Shown: one piece after another, positions 45,887-57,583 of the stretch
Layout: the number at the start of each line of letters is the position of its first letter
Numbering within the stretch: position 1 is the first letter of the stretch
Source: Primulina eburnea
Lineage: Eukaryota > Streptophyta > Magnoliopsida > Lamiales > Gesneriaceae
DNA length: 64,000 nucleotides
Direction of reading: 5' to 3'
Assembly (NCBI RefSeq): GCF_022965805.1
Contig: NW_027331258.1
Span: forward strand, 36,001-100,000
Notes under the pieces: generated by a model
Told to the model about the DNA's origin: nothing
Seen by the model: only the letters and a program-made list of their open reading frames with translations
Database searches by the model: none
Made by a program: the position numbers and the translations under genes

Positions 45887-47507
45887 TGTAATAGCCGAGC
45901 CCGGTGTACGGTACGGTTTAAGATTTACTTGTTATTTGGGTTTTATGATTAGATGTTTAGAGTTGTGTTTTGGGCCATAGTATTATTGGTTATTGTTTTA
46001 TTGAGGTATTAGTTGGTGTTGATTGTTCGTTTCAGCGTTTTGGATCTATTTTTGTGGCCTTATTACTGTTCATTGCCGTAGCAAGAGTGCACCCTGCGCT
46101 CTTAGAGGAGTGCCCCCGCGGTGTACTATTCATCATTTTGGTTTTGGAAGGCCGTGGCATGACCGCACCCGCGGCAGTGCAAGGACCGCACCCGCGGTGT
46201 GCACCGCACCCGCGGTAATTGTAGCACCGCACCCGCGGTGTTCGTGCATGGAATTTTGTTGGATTGCCGTGAGCTTAGCGCACCCGCGGTGCTTGTGTGA
46301 CCGCACCCGCGGTGTAAGTATGGGCGAGATATTTAGTTGCTTTTTGGGAGTTGTTGGCCATTCCATACCTTATCTCTTATCTTCTTTTCTAGATTTCCTC
46401 TCTAGGGCAAGGGTTTTCTCCATTTTCAATTGCTTCCTACCTTTGATTCTTGGCTTTGTTTGGATTTTCGACTAGAGATCGACGTTCTACGTGGTATAAG
46501 GAAGCTTAGGTAAGTTTTTGGTGCGATTCTATTAAGGTTTTGAGTTAAGGGTTGACTTGGGCTTGTTGTTTGAGTTGATTAATGGATTATTTGACTTGTA
46601 CTTGTGGATATAGAGTTGATATTGGTGTTGTTTATGGATTATTGTTGTAGGTGGTGTACCAAGAGTTAGTTTGGAGGTGTTCTATTGGTTTGTAAGTGGA
46701 ATTTCATCCTTTTTGCTCACATGATGATATATGTATTGTCTTTTAAAGGTTTCAAAGTGTTATTCCCTTCCATTGATCCATTGTTATGTATTGATTTCAT
46801 TGATTATCTATTAGAGGCATTGTATGTCTCACTATTGTTAAAAGGGAATACAAGAGATATTATAAGATTGTGAAACGACGGCTTTAAATGATATTCAGAG
46901 TTCAAATGTTTTATTGGATTGATTGAATCATAGTCAGAGCATTGCATGCAATTAGTTGATCAACGCCTATAGGCTTATATCCCTCACAGTTATCGATTTA
47001 TATCGATGGGATATTTGCACCCACAGTCATAGATACTATTGATATCAATCCAACCAGAGAAAAGAGAAATACCATCGTATTGTTATCCTATTGATATGCT
47101 ATTGCTACAGTTATTGCTACAGTATTCATGTTTCAGAGTTGATGGTATTTATGATTTCAAAGTCATGATTTACAGAGTATACTATGTATCATTGCTATGT
47201 TAGAGTTCCACTTGCTGAAGATTTATTCTCATTCCAGTTTATTCATGTGATGCAGATCAGAGTGGTGACCCTGGACGTTGACTGTGGATAGGGGTCATAT
47301 GCATGCACCGTTGGAAGGAAGATTATTTTGTATCATTTTGGGACATGATCATAAGAATGATTCTTTTGTATTTTGTATATCATTTGAATGATCATGTATT
47401 TGTTTTGTAAACATTTTTATGAAATGTATTTTGAAACTCCTTCCATATTTTAAAGAAAATTTTAAATTCCGCTGTATTTTTTAATTGTAACGGGTCAGGG
47501 TGTCACA
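45887..47507 (+). mobile_element. Gypsy C 5' LTR
   Basis: 1,621 bp, TGTAATAGCC to GGGTGTCACA. GC cassettes at 46088-46314 (nine or so). A plant-like donor AG|GTAAGT at 46510 and an acceptor TTGTTGTAG|G at about 46650 could define a short intron. It lacks the CTGTTGTC stem-loop seen in the other Gypsy LTRs. Confidence 0.93.
46510..46650 (+). other. Possible short intron in LTR C leader
   Basis: The donor TTAG|GTAAGTTTTT and the acceptor GATTATTGTTGTAG|G are about 140 bp apart, and the stretch between is T-rich. The same pair is present in the other family-C LTRs (for example 14169 to about 14307). The spacing is close to typical plant introns. This is inference from consensus only. Confidence 0.35.
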
Positions 47508-47512
47508 TTTAG

Positions 47513-47524
47513 TGGTATCAGAGC
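47513..47524 (+). promoter_or_regulatory. Primer binding site of Gypsy C
   Basis: TGGTATCAGAGC, complementary to initiator-Met tRNA, five bases after the LTR end. Confidence 0.9.
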
Positions 47525-47640
47525 GGTGTTCTTCGGACCAATGCATATGACTTCGTCTACTTTCAACTGTCCGGGTATGTTTTCTTGCATCTATCCATTG
47601 TTATATATATTGATTGGTGTCTTGTGAGCAATTGTAGAGT

Positions 47641-49278
47641 ATGCCTCCTAAGCGTAAGGCGGACAGAGGGTGAGGATAGTTCTTCCTCGAGAGTTGTCGA
47701 CGAGTTCGGCAAGTTGCTTAAGGAGCAGGCTAAGGTGCATAGCGAGCAGATTCAGCAGCTCATTCGTATGCAAGGAACTGGACAGGGTAGAGGCCAAGTG
47801 AGAGGTCAGGTTGCTCAGGCTGTTGGCACTGATGCCGTCTTTTCTGCTTTCAAGAGGATGGATCCACCGGAATTCGCAGGTAGCACCGATCCTCTAGTTG
47901 CTGTCGAGTGGGTCAAGGCGCTTGAAGCTATCTTCGATCATCTCCAGTATGAGGACAAAGACAGGATTAGTTGTGCCATTTTCATGTTGGTTAAGGCTGC
48001 CCGCATTTGGTGGAATGCGACGAAGGTTGGTGTGACTGTTGCGACGCTGAAGTGGTCAGAGTTCACGGACTTGTTCTACGACAAGTATTTCCCCGATGCA
48101 CTTCGAGCGAGGAAGGTTACGGAGTTCTTGGAGCTTCGACAGGGGAGCTTGGATGTTGGTCAGTATGTCCTGAAGTTTGAGGAGGGTTGCTTGTTTGCTC
48201 CGTATATTGCTTCGAACGACAAGGACAAAGGCGCTCATTTCATTCGAGGCCTTAGAGCGGAGATTCGCCGTGATATCAACATGTCCAAGGCCGTGACTTT
48301 CAAGGAGATCGTGTCCAAAGCGTTGTTGGCCGAGCAGGATGAGAAGGATATCGCCAGGGAGAGGAGAGGCATCAAGCTGTTGCTCAGAGAGGCCAGGGTT
48401 CTAATCAGAGGGGCAGGGATCGTTTCAAGGGCAAGGGCAAGATGGAGCCGAGTCCTAGACCATCGCCAGTTCCAGTTGTTCCATTTGATCCCGAGAAGCC
48501 TTTGTGTCATGAAGTGTGGCAAGCATCATCGTGGAGAGTGCAGATTTGGCACTCAGTCTTGCTATCGTTGTGGCACGGCAGGCCACGTTGCCAGAAATTG
48601 TCCTAAGGGAGCTAGCCAAGGGAGAGTGCAGGGTCGTATCTTTTCGATGACCAAGGAAGGTATTAATCATGATTCTTCATTGATCTCTAGTACTATTTTG
48701 ATTTCAGGCAGAGTAGCTACTACTTTGATTGATACTGGTGCTACTCATTCTTTCATGTCTGATTTGTTTTTGAGATCTTTGGGTATAGTTCCTTCTATTC
48801 TTCCCATTCAGCTTAGTGTTGTTTTGCCTTCGGGAGATGTCTTGTGCCCGACATCGATTGTCTTTGCGTGTCATGTTCGTATTGAGGAGCGAGTTGTCTT
48901 CGCTGATTTGATTGTTATCCCTATGGTTGCCTTCGATGTTATTCTTGGCATGGATTGGCTTTCGACTTACCGTGCAGTTATCGATTGTGTTGCTAAGAAG
49001 GTGACTTTTGCAGATGATGGTCAGGGAGGAGTTCTCGCCAGCTCAGGTACTTCGCTGGTCCTTCCTTTTATTTCTTGTCTTGAGGCTGAGAGATTGCTGT
49101 GTAGAGGTTGCGATGGGTTTCTTGCTTCTATTGTGGATGTTGATAGACTGGTTAAGTTGAATATTGATGATATCGATGTTGTGAGGGAGTTTGCTGATGT
49201 GTTTGAGGATGATGTTCCGGGTTTGCCACCGGACAGAGATGTTGAATTCGTGATCGATTTAGCTCCAGGTACGGTTCC
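47641..49278 (+). pseudogene. gag-pol: Gypsy C gag and protease
   Basis: The natural start is probably ATG at 47641 (MPPKRKADRG). A frameshift near 47,670 moves to the long frame. Gag core: FKRMDPPEFAGSTDPLVAVEWV, ARIWWNATK, FTDLFYDKYFPD, LRQGSLDVGQYVLKFEE. A stretch at about 48,365-48,515 is read out of frame and then restored, followed by KCGKHHRGECR and the CCHC knuckle CYRCGTAGHVARNC. Protease has the intact active site TLIDTGATHSFMS and ends ILGMDWLSTYRAVID. The frame then leads to the RT linker LPPDRDVEFVIDLAPGTVP, where solo LTR H cuts it. Confidence 0.9.
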
Positions 49279-51106
49279 TGTAAGGCCCGGAAATTTAATC
49301 CCAGTAATCTGTAATCATTGATTTATAATTGATAGGATTACAAAAGGATTAATCGGGACACCGAGAAACGTATTCAGAAATAAAATTATGAAAATAGGGG
49401 CATGCAAGACCGCACCCGCGGTAAGAGGAGGACCGCACCCGCGGTTGTGCTTCGGGAAATAGTGTGCATCGAGACCGTAGGGTGACCGCACCCGCGGTGC
49501 TTACGCGACCGCACCCGCGGTGCAGGACCGCACCCGCGGTGCAGCAGCGACCGCACCCGTGGTGTTGCGTGTTGTGCGGAAATCGTGCCACCTCGTTGAA
49601 TTCATGCATAGTATATATATGTATGATTGCCATTCGTTCCTTCAGAGTTTATCAGCAGAATTCGAGAAAAGGGTCCGAGGAATTGGTGAAAATCCTTACG
49701 GCCTTTTCTGAGAAATCCGTCCGTCTGATTTTGAATCCGACTTCGGTATTGAGTTCCTGGCAACGTAGGCTACAACTGGACGTAAGTTTTACTACGTTTT
49801 GACATGCTTTGAAATTACGTTATTTTCAGAATTGAATGGAATTCATATATGGTGTTCTTGATATGTTAGACATCGTAGAATCGAAGTCAGATTAAGAAAT
49901 AGACTGATTATGGAATTGTTATGATTTTCTGATCATAATCAGTTGATACCGGACAGATTTGGATTATGGATTGATTATAGATTGTATTGGATATGAGTTA
50001 TGGATTGTAACTGTTATCTGGTGATATGGTATTGACGGGAATATGGAGATTGTACCGTTATGCCGTTGATTTTGAATTAAATCAAGATTTATCAGATTGT
50101 TATTGATTCGAGTGGTATATTGACATAAGATTCTGGATATTGTCATTGCCAGACAGGCTGTGAGTTCAGGACATCGACTGAGCCAGAAACCGACGAAAGA
50201 AAGGTATAAGTCAATGTGGTATTGGGAGATGGACTTGAGTCGGTTTGGACTTGGGTTTCCCTAAATCACATACTTTACTTTATTGCATTGATATTTGCAT
50301 TGAATTGATGATATACTTGTTCTCTTGATTTTAGATGACAGGTATTAGACGATTTATCTTGTGACAGAAGTGCCGGATAGTGGTGGTATCGCCACGGCAC
50401 ATTGCACGATGTCTCAAGATAGGATATTAAAGATATAACTGCAGTCCATGACGGATAGGTCAGGACACCGGATGTTTGGTTATATCGAGTAATAGGAAAT
50501 GGGAATTCGTCTATTATGGAATTCGATATAGGAATACCAGGATATTGGTTATATCGAGTAATAGGAATACGGTTCCTTCTATTACGGAATTCGATATAGG
50601 AATACCATATCTGGAAACCTGGGATCCCTAGACTAGGATTGAGTCTAGTCTGAATTATGAGTTATGTCGACAGATTGATATTGATTATGTTTCAGATTTT
50701 GATACATATATCTGTTACCTGATTACATGCTTTATATTGTTTTATATGATTGCATGTTTCATTGATTTATACTGAGATTTATTATCACCGGTATATCCGG
50801 CTGTTGTCTTATCTGTATGTGTACTTGACAACAGGTGGGACAGGATCAGGGTCCAGGAGATGAGGAGAGATCGTGATTAGAGTGGAGGCTCCGGACTTGG
50901 AGTAGAGATAGGGTTGAACACTTGACATAAGTTGTTAAACCGTAGTTTATTTTGAATGCATGCAGTACAGGACTCGTATTGTATTTTATACGGATATGTA
51001 TATGAGTTTGATTTCACTACGTTCCGCATTTTAAAAAAAAAATTTAGACCCTGTTTTTAATTGACTAATTAGTCCCAATTATGATTAAGAACTTGATGTC
51101 CCCACA
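49279..51106 (+). mobile_element. Solo Gypsy LTR H in Gypsy C pol
   Basis: 1,828 bp, TGTAAGGCCCGG to GTCCCCACA, with perfect duplications gttcc (49274-49278 and 51107-51111). The insertion splits the conserved [16 protein letters not shown] motif. Contents: GC cassettes 49409-49563, TATATATATGTAT near 49,611, GGACGTAAGTTTTAC near 49,780, TTTCCCTAAATCACATA near 50,258, a two-unit 69-bp repeat (50478 and 50547) and the stem-loop 50801-50834. Confidence 0.94.
49409..49563. repeat. ACCGCACCCGCGGT cassettes in LTR H
   Basis: Six copies in 155 bp, one with a T substitution. The motif is the complement of that in LTR B. They end about 45 bp before the TATA-like sequence. Confidence 0.85.
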
Positions 51107-52380
51107 GTTCCTATCTCTAAGGCTCCGTACCGAATGGCCCCTACTGAGATGAAGGAGTTGAAGGCACAGTTGCAGGATCTTCTAGATAAGGGTTTCATTC
51201 GTCTGAGTTCTTCGCCTTGGGGAGCTCCGGTTCTTTTTGTTAAGAAGAAAGATGGTTCCTTGCGGCTGTGTATCGACTACAGGGAGCTCAACAAAGTGAC
51301 TGTCAAGAACAAGTATCCGTTGCCACGGATAGATGATTTGTTTGATCAGCTCCATGGTGCCACTGTGTTTTCGAAGATTGATCTTCGGTCTGGCTACTAT
51401 CAGTTGAAGGTTAGGGAGTCTGATGTCCCTAAGACGGCTTTCAGGACCAGGTATGGTCATTTTGAGTTTCTTGTGATGTCGTTTGGTTTGACCAATGCCC
51501 CTTCGGTCTTTATCGATCTGATGAACCGTGCTGTTCAAGCCGTTCTTGGATAGCTTCGTCATTGTTTTCATCGACGATATTCTTATCTATTCTAAGACCA
51601 GAGAGCTTCATGCAGAGCATCTCAGAGTGGTGCTTCAGTTGTTGCGAGAGAAGAGGTTGTTTGCCAAGCTGAAGAAGTGTGAGTTTTGGCTGGATCAGAT
51701 TTCTTTTCTAGGCCATGTCGTTTCGAGAGATGGCATTGCTGTTGATCCATTGAAGATTGAGGCGATTCAGAATTGGCCTATTCCTACTTCTGTTTCTGAG
51801 GTACGCAGTTTCCTCGGTTTGGCGGGTTATTATCGTCGTTTCATTTCAGATTTTTCCAAGATTGCCCTGCTATTGTCCAATCTGACGAGGAAGACTTGTG
51901 AAGTTCGAGTGGTCTATTGATTGCCAGAGTGCATTCCAAGAGCTGAAGGATAGATTGACGACAGCTCCTGTTCTTTCATTGCCTAGTGGTTCTGAGGATT
52001 TCGTTGTCTATACCGATGCGTCGAAGAGAGGCCTTGGTGCAGTTATGATGCAGCGAGGTAAGGTTATTGCCTATGCTTCTCGCCAGTTGAAGGATTACGA
52101 GAAGAATTATCCGACGCATGATTTAGAGCTAGCAGCTGTGGTTTTCGCCATGAAGATTTGGAGACATTATCTGTATGGCGAAAAGTGTGAGATCTTCACA
52201 GACCACAAGAGTTTGAAGTATCTGTTTTCTCAGAAAGAGCTCAACATGCGGCAGAGGAGGTGGTTAGAGCTTGTCAAGGATTATGATGTGACTATCAGTT
52301 ACCACCCAGGGAAGGCGAACGTTGTGGCAGATGCGTTGAGTCGCAAGTCGAGTACTTCATTGAGTTCTTTGATTGATTCA
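51107..52380 (+). pseudogene. pol: Gypsy C pol: RT and RNase H
   Basis: RT has [39 protein letters not shown] and [11 protein letters not shown] 1-bp insertion near 51,535 precedes the catalytic [13 protein letters not shown] (FIDD at 51567-51578). Thumb: [16 protein letters not shown] second shift near 51,895 precedes RNase [60 protein letters not shown] third shift near 52,375 leads into the integrase linker. All catalytic residues seen are conserved. Confidence 0.92.
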
Positions 52381-53895
52381 GAGGCCATTGTTGATGGATT
52401 TGCATCGAGAGGAGATAGATCTGGTGATTCCAGGTACCATTGCTCGTCTTTCAGCGTTAGTCATTCGATCTACTTTGACGGACAGGATCCGTAGAGAGCA
52501 GTCGACTGATGTTCAGTTGACAGAGTTGAGAGCTAGAGCAGAGGAGAGAGGGAACTCAGAGTTTGGTTCGAATGGTGATGGTTTGGTGACTTTCAGAGGC
52601 CGTATTTGTGTTCCTATTGGCGACGATATTCGTAGAGACGTCTTGACAGAGGCTCATACCGCGCCATATTCGATTCATCCAGGCAGTACGAAGATGTATC
52701 AGGATCTTCGTCGACTCTATTGGTGGCCAGGTATGAAGAAAGATGTTGCTTTGTTCATTTCTCAGTGCCTTACTTGTCAGCAGGTGAAGATTGAGCATCA
52801 GAGACCTGCTGGGACATTGCTATCTTTGCCGATTCCTCAGTGGAAGTGGGAGCATATCACTATGGATTTCGTGACTGGTCTTCCCAGAGTTCAGAGAGGT
52901 TATAATTCCATTTGGGTCATCGTTGATCGATTGACCAAGTCAGCGCACTTTCTCCCAGTCAAGACGACGTACTCCATGAATCAGTACGCCGAGGACTACA
53001 TTGCAGAGATTGTTAGACTTCATGGGGTTCCTGTGTCGATCGTGACCCCAGGTTTACCTCCGAGTTTTGGAAGAGTCTGCACAGAGCTATGGGTTCGCGG
53101 TTAACTTTCAGTACAGCTTATCATCCTCAGAGCGACGGTCAGTCAGAGAAAGTCATTCAGATTCTTGAGGATATGCTCAGAGCTTGTACTATTGACTATT
53201 CTGGTAGCTGGGATTCTAAATTGCCACTTGTGGAGTTCACGTACAACAATAGCTACCAGGCGTCGATTTTGATGGCACCGTATGAGGCACTTTATGGCAG
53301 GAAGTGCAGATCGCCTTTGTTTTGGGATGAGGTTGGTGAGAGGAAGATGTTGGGTCCCGAGTTGGTCCAGCAGACTGCCGATGTTGTTGCAGTGATCAGA
53401 GAGAGGATGAAGACTGCTCAGTCCAGACAGAAGAGCTATGCAGATGTTCGCCGCAGACCTTTGCAGTTCGAGGTTGGCGATCATGTATTTTTGAAGATAG
53501 CACCTCTCAAGGGTGTGATGCGATTTGGTAAGAAGGGTAAGCTGAGTCCGAGGTTTATTGACCCTTTTGAGATCTTGGACAGAGTTGGTGACCGAGCCTA
53601 CAGATTAGCCCTACCGCCCGATCTTGACAGAGTCCATAATGTGTTTCACGTATCAATGCTCAGGAAGTATATTGCAGATCCTTCCCATGTTCTTCACCAC
53701 GAGCCATTGGACTTGACGCCGAGTTTGACGTACCAAGAGATTCCGGTCCAGATTTTGGATCGCTCAGTTAGGGTTCTAAGGAACAAAGAGATCGGCATCG
53801 TTAAAGTCCTTAGGAGGAACCATTTGATAGAGGAGGCTACGTGGGAACCAGAGGATGAGATGAGAGAGAAGTATCCTGAGTTGTTCGTGCAGTGA
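52381..53895 (+). pseudogene. pol: Gypsy C pol: integrase and chromodomain
   Basis: Zinc domain HTAPYSIHPG with CLTCQQVK. First catalytic Asp in TMDFVTGLPR. The second Asp segment (expected SDRDPRFTS) is damaged at about 53,040-53,060 by a deletion and frameshift, so this integrase would lack it. Glu lies in GQSEKVIQILEDML. Then RCRSPLFWDEVGE-type tail, GPYEIL-like domain (DPFEILDRVGDRAYRLALP) and chromodomain RVLRNKEIGIVKVL, EEATWEPEDEM. The stop at 53893-53895 is 41 bp before the LTR. Confidence 0.9.
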
Positions 53896-53922
53896 CGTCA
53901 ATTTTGCGGACGAAATTCCTCT

Positions 53923-53935
53923 AAGGAGGGGAGAT
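53923..53935 (+). promoter_or_regulatory. Polypurine tract of Gypsy C
   Basis: AAGGAGGGGAGAT directly before the 3' LTR start at 53936. Confidence 0.88.
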
Positions 53936-54187
53936 TGTAATAGCCGAGCGCGGTGTACGGTACGGTTTAAGCTTTAATTGTTATTTGGGTTTTATGATTA
54001 GATGTTTAGAGTTGTGTTTTGGGCCATATTATTATTGGTTATTGTTTTATTGAGGTATTAGTTGGTGTTGATTGTTCGTTTCAGCGTTTCGGATCTATTT
54101 TTGTGGCCTTATTACTGTTCATTGCCGTAGCAAGAGTGCACCCGCGCTCTTAGAGGAATGCCCCCGCGGTGTACTATTCATCATTTT
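53936..54187 (+). mobile_element. Gypsy C 3' LTR, first part
   Basis: 252 bp matching 45887-46138 of the 5' LTR, ending TTCATCATTTT, where Gypsy D is inserted. The last five bases (54183-54187, atttt) are repeated at 62669-62673. Confidence 0.93.
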
Positions 54188-54283
54188 TGTAAGGCTCGAG
54201 AATTGTCAATTGGCATTGATGTTAGACTTGTATAGATAAGAATGCATGAATTATGAGATTTTGGAGCAGCAGGGCCGAAGCCA

Positions 54284-54512
54284 CACCGCACCTGCGGTGT
54301 TAGAGATACAGCACCCGCGGTGCATTGAGAGGAAATTAGTGAAATTGTGCGAACAGACACCGCACCCGCGGTGTTAGCAAGACCGCCCCCGCAGTGTGAG
54401 ACCGCACCCGCGGTCATGTAAGGACCGCACCCGCGGTCTAGATGCTACATTTTTGGATGAACTCGCCGTGAGCACAGCGCACCCGCGCTCCTGAGCTACC
54501 GCACCCGCGGTG
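54284..54512. repeat. GC cassettes in LTR D
   Basis: Eight to ten ACCGCACCCGCGGT-type units and variants such as CAGCGCACCCGCGCT. The 3' LTR copy (60966-61193) has at least one further C-to-T change in a cassette (CACCTGCGGT). Confidence 0.85.
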
Positions 54513-54560
54513 CTGCATGCGAAGTGCCACCTTCGATTTTTATGTTGACACATGGCATGC

Positions 54561-54570
54561 TATATAAATA
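54561..54570 (+). promoter_or_regulatory. TATA box of Gypsy D LTR
   Basis: TATATAAATA about 50 bp after the last GC cassette, in the context GCATGCTATATAAATACC. Transcription would start some 30 bp downstream, near 54,595. The same sequence is at 61243-61252 in the 3' LTR. Confidence 0.7.
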
Positions 54571-55647
54571 CCTAAGCTGCTGAGTCTTCATTTTATTCAG
54601 ACTGGAAGAGAGAACCGAGAGCAAGCCTTGTTCCTTCAAGATTTTCCATTTTAGATTCGAGATTGTGCAAGATTTGTTAATCTTATTTTAAGTCCGAGTC
54701 CGGATTATTGATCCTTGCATCGTTGGCTACGAAAGGATGTAAGTTTGATATAATTTCAGCATGGTTCGAAACATACGTGTTGGAGAATTTATGATTTTGT
54801 TGAAGATATGTGTTCTTGATAGTATGAGCTTGATATATTCACTACCGAATCGAATTATGGATGTCATATGCTATGGGTTCGATTTTCCAGCATACATGGA
54901 TCGAGTATATGCAGATTTCAGAATATATATGGATGTGTTGATGAGATTAGGAATGAATTATGATTGTGTATTATTGTTGGAGTTGATCGGTATTGCGAGA
55001 TTACGCCGTTATGCCGTCAATTTGTACCGAGACTGATTATTGATTATTCCAAGACTTGCTTGAGTGGTGTTTTGATATAGAACATTTGTATATTGCCATT
55101 TCAGATTTGAAGTGACAGGTTTGACATTTGATTCGAGATCTTGACAGACAGTGCGACAAGAAAGGTATAATTCATGTGGTCACGGGATTGCACAACTCGA
55201 TTCAGATTTGATACGAGTTTCCCTAAATCACATACTAGATTGTTATTACATTTGATTATGTAATGCCTTGTTTATTGATTTATATTCGAGTCCTGAGATA
55301 GGAGAGATTGGCAGACTTGCCAAAACTAGACGTTTCGGTGTATCGACGCATAGGAGCAGATTTGCTATATGTGTTGACCCTCGATACAGAGTTGACCGAA
55401 GTCTAGGAATAAGACGTACCGTTGCCCCGAGTGGTTGGGTAGGTAACAGACCGTCTTATTCACACCGGGATCCCTAGATTAGAAAAGAGTCGAGTCAATA
55501 TTTGAATGTTGAATACAGATTTGTATTCTACTACATGTGTAGATTTATATTCATGTTACTTGATTTATGCTATGCGTTTGTATATGATGTTTACATTGCA
55601 TGCATCCATGTTTTATACTGGGATATGTTCTCACCGGAGTTATCCGG

Positions 55648-55681
55648 CTGTTGTCGTGTCTGTATGTGTGCATGGCAACAG
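55648..55681 (+). other. Conserved stem-loop in LTR D
   Basis: CTGTTGTC (55648-55655) and GGCAACAG (55674-55681). The A-to-G change against the other families keeps pairing in RNA as a G-U pair. Preceded by CCGGAGTTATCCGG. Also at 62328-62361 and 33898-33931. Confidence 0.7.
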
Positions 55682-55993
55682 GTGGGGCAGGATCTGGGTC
55701 TCGAGCTAGATGAGAGATTGACGATAGCGTGGAGATCACGGGCGTTGAAGATTTCTAGTGTTTTCCTTTTGACTTGTATTACTTATGTTTGTAGTTTTTA
55801 TTTGAACACTAGTGTATGTTTGTACGAACAGACTTGTATGTACATTACGTTGTTTAATTTCTATCGAGATATGTTATGCTTTAGTTGATACATTTGAATT
55901 AAAGTTAAAAGCAAAATTTTGACCCACATTTTCGAACAAAGATCCAATTAAATCCCAAAAGAATAGAGTTAGAGCCCGGGTCCCCACAACAGG

Positions 55994-56005
55994 TGGTATC
56001 AGAGC
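55994..56005 (+). promoter_or_regulatory. Primer binding site of Gypsy D
   Basis: TGGTATCAGAGC, five bases after the 5' LTR, complementary to initiator-Met tRNA. Confidence 0.92.
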
Positions 56006-56128
56006 AGTAGGTTCTGTAGACTGAGATAGAATAGAATGAGCGGGGTAGATCGAGTCATCTTCCTTGCTTTTGAGATGCTAGCATGATTTATTGCTTTCCT
56101 TATTATATGTTGTGTTGTATTATCTGAA

Positions 56129-57583
56129 TTGATTTACAGCATTTCAAGCCTGAATCAGAACCGATTCTCGATCAGAGTCTATGATCAGAGGAGGGCTGAG
56201 ACAGATGATATTGATTGTGTACTAATCAGTTTGATAATTAGATCTACGCCGCCTAGACGTATACCACAGCCAGAGCAGGGTAGCACATCAGGTGCACAGA
56301 TGGATGTCACCGCTACGCCGATGGAGACCTTATTGAAGAGATTTCAGTCTTTCCATCCGCCTACCCTGAAGGATACAGAGAGTGCAGTAGAGTGCGAGAG
56401 CTGGCTTGATGATATCGAGATGTTGTTTGAGTCTTTGGCATATACTGATGAGCGACGTGTGAAGTTGATAGGCCATCAAATGCAAGAGGTTGCAAAGAGC
56501 TGGTGGTTGACTACGAAAAGAGCCTTGGGGTACCGAGGCATTGACATTACGTGGAAAGTCTTCAAAGATGAGTTCTATCAGCGCTTTTTCCCCGTCTCCT
56601 ACCGGAAAGATAAGGGAGCTGAATTTGCGAATCTGAGACAGGGACAGTGGAACATCAAGGAGTATGTTGCTAAATTCTCTGCATTGCTACGATTTGCACC
56701 GCATGTAGCAGGGAACGACGAGGCAGTGGCTGATCAGTTTATCAACGGGCTGAACCCCGATGTCTTTACCCTGGTGAACACGGGCCGGCCTAGTACTTTT
56801 TCAGAGGCACTGAACCGAGCGAAGGGAGCCGAGGCTGGCTTGATCAGGCAGCGAGGGGCTTCCTACGGTGTTCAGGGGCAGAGACCGCCACAGCCTATGA
56901 CCGTACAGTTTCCACCACCTCCTCCTCGTTTTGACAGCGGAGCTAGTGGTAGTGGTAAGAAGGAATTTCTGAAGGCTAAGGGCAAACAGTTTAAGAAGTC
57001 CGGAAGTAGTTCATCGAGTTCGAGTGGATCTCGACAGAGAGGTCAGGGGTCAGAGTATAGTGGCGCATACTGTGGCTCGTGTGTAGGACGACATGCGACG
57101 GAACAGTGTCAAGGAGTTATGGGACGCTGCAACATCTGTAGGCAACAGGGACACTTCGCTAGAGTTTGTCCCCAGAGAGGTGCACAACGATTCCAGAGCA
57201 CCGGATCATCAGCACCAGCGCCACAGATGGAGAGACAGGCATCTTCTGTACACTCCTTTCAGACACCCTCTACACAGACCCAGCAGAGACCAGGAGGTAG
57301 TCAGACGGTGAGTCAGCCTCCCCGACAGCAGGTACGTGTTTTTGCCCTGACAGAGGAGCAAGCGCAGGAGGCGCCAGATGACGTCATTGCAGGTAGCTGT
57401 TTTCTTTGCGGTTATCCTGCATATGTGTTGATTGACACAAGGGCATCTCATACATTTATATCTGAACATTTTGCATTGAGACATTCATTGCCTGTTGAGT
57501 CGTTGTCGACAGTAGTGTCTATAGCTTCTCCGTTGGGAAGTGGTTTGATATCTGTGACTACTGTTAGACACTGTATGCTTTAG
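56129..57583 (+). pseudogene. gag-pol: Gypsy D gag and protease start
   Basis: Open for 484 codons. The first ATG in frame is 56129; the conserved part starts near STPPRRIPQPEQG, so an internal start such as 56300 is also possible. Gag core: CESWLDDIEMLFESLAYTDE, KSWWLTTKRALG, FKDEFYQRFFP, YVAKFSALLRFAPHVAGND, DQFINGLNPDVF. A Ser-rich linker leads to CGSCVGRHATEQC and the CCHC knuckle CNICRQQGHFARVC. Protease begins at about residue 430, but its active site reads VLIDTRASHTFIS: the invariant Gly of DTG is Arg (AGG at 57440-57442). A TAG at 57581-57583 closes the frame inside protease. Confidence 0.93.

Larger units (their letters stand above)
54188..55988 (+). mobile_element. Gypsy D 5' LTR
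   Basis: 1,801 bp, TGTAAGGCTCGAG to GGTCCCCACA. Order of modules: GC cassettes (54284-54512), TATA box (54561), GGATGTAAGTTTG near 54,735, GAAAGGTATAATTCATG near 55,160, TTTCCCTAAATCACATA near 55,219, variable segment with ACGTTTCGGTGTATCG, GGGATCCCTAG, stem-loop (55648-55681), 3' end. Confidence 0.95.

Noticed and set aside
57581..57583. Programmed stop-codon readthrough between protease and RT in Gypsy D
   Set aside because: The TAG lies within the protease domain next to a mutated active site, and a second TAG plus a frameshift occur downstream, so decay is simpler.
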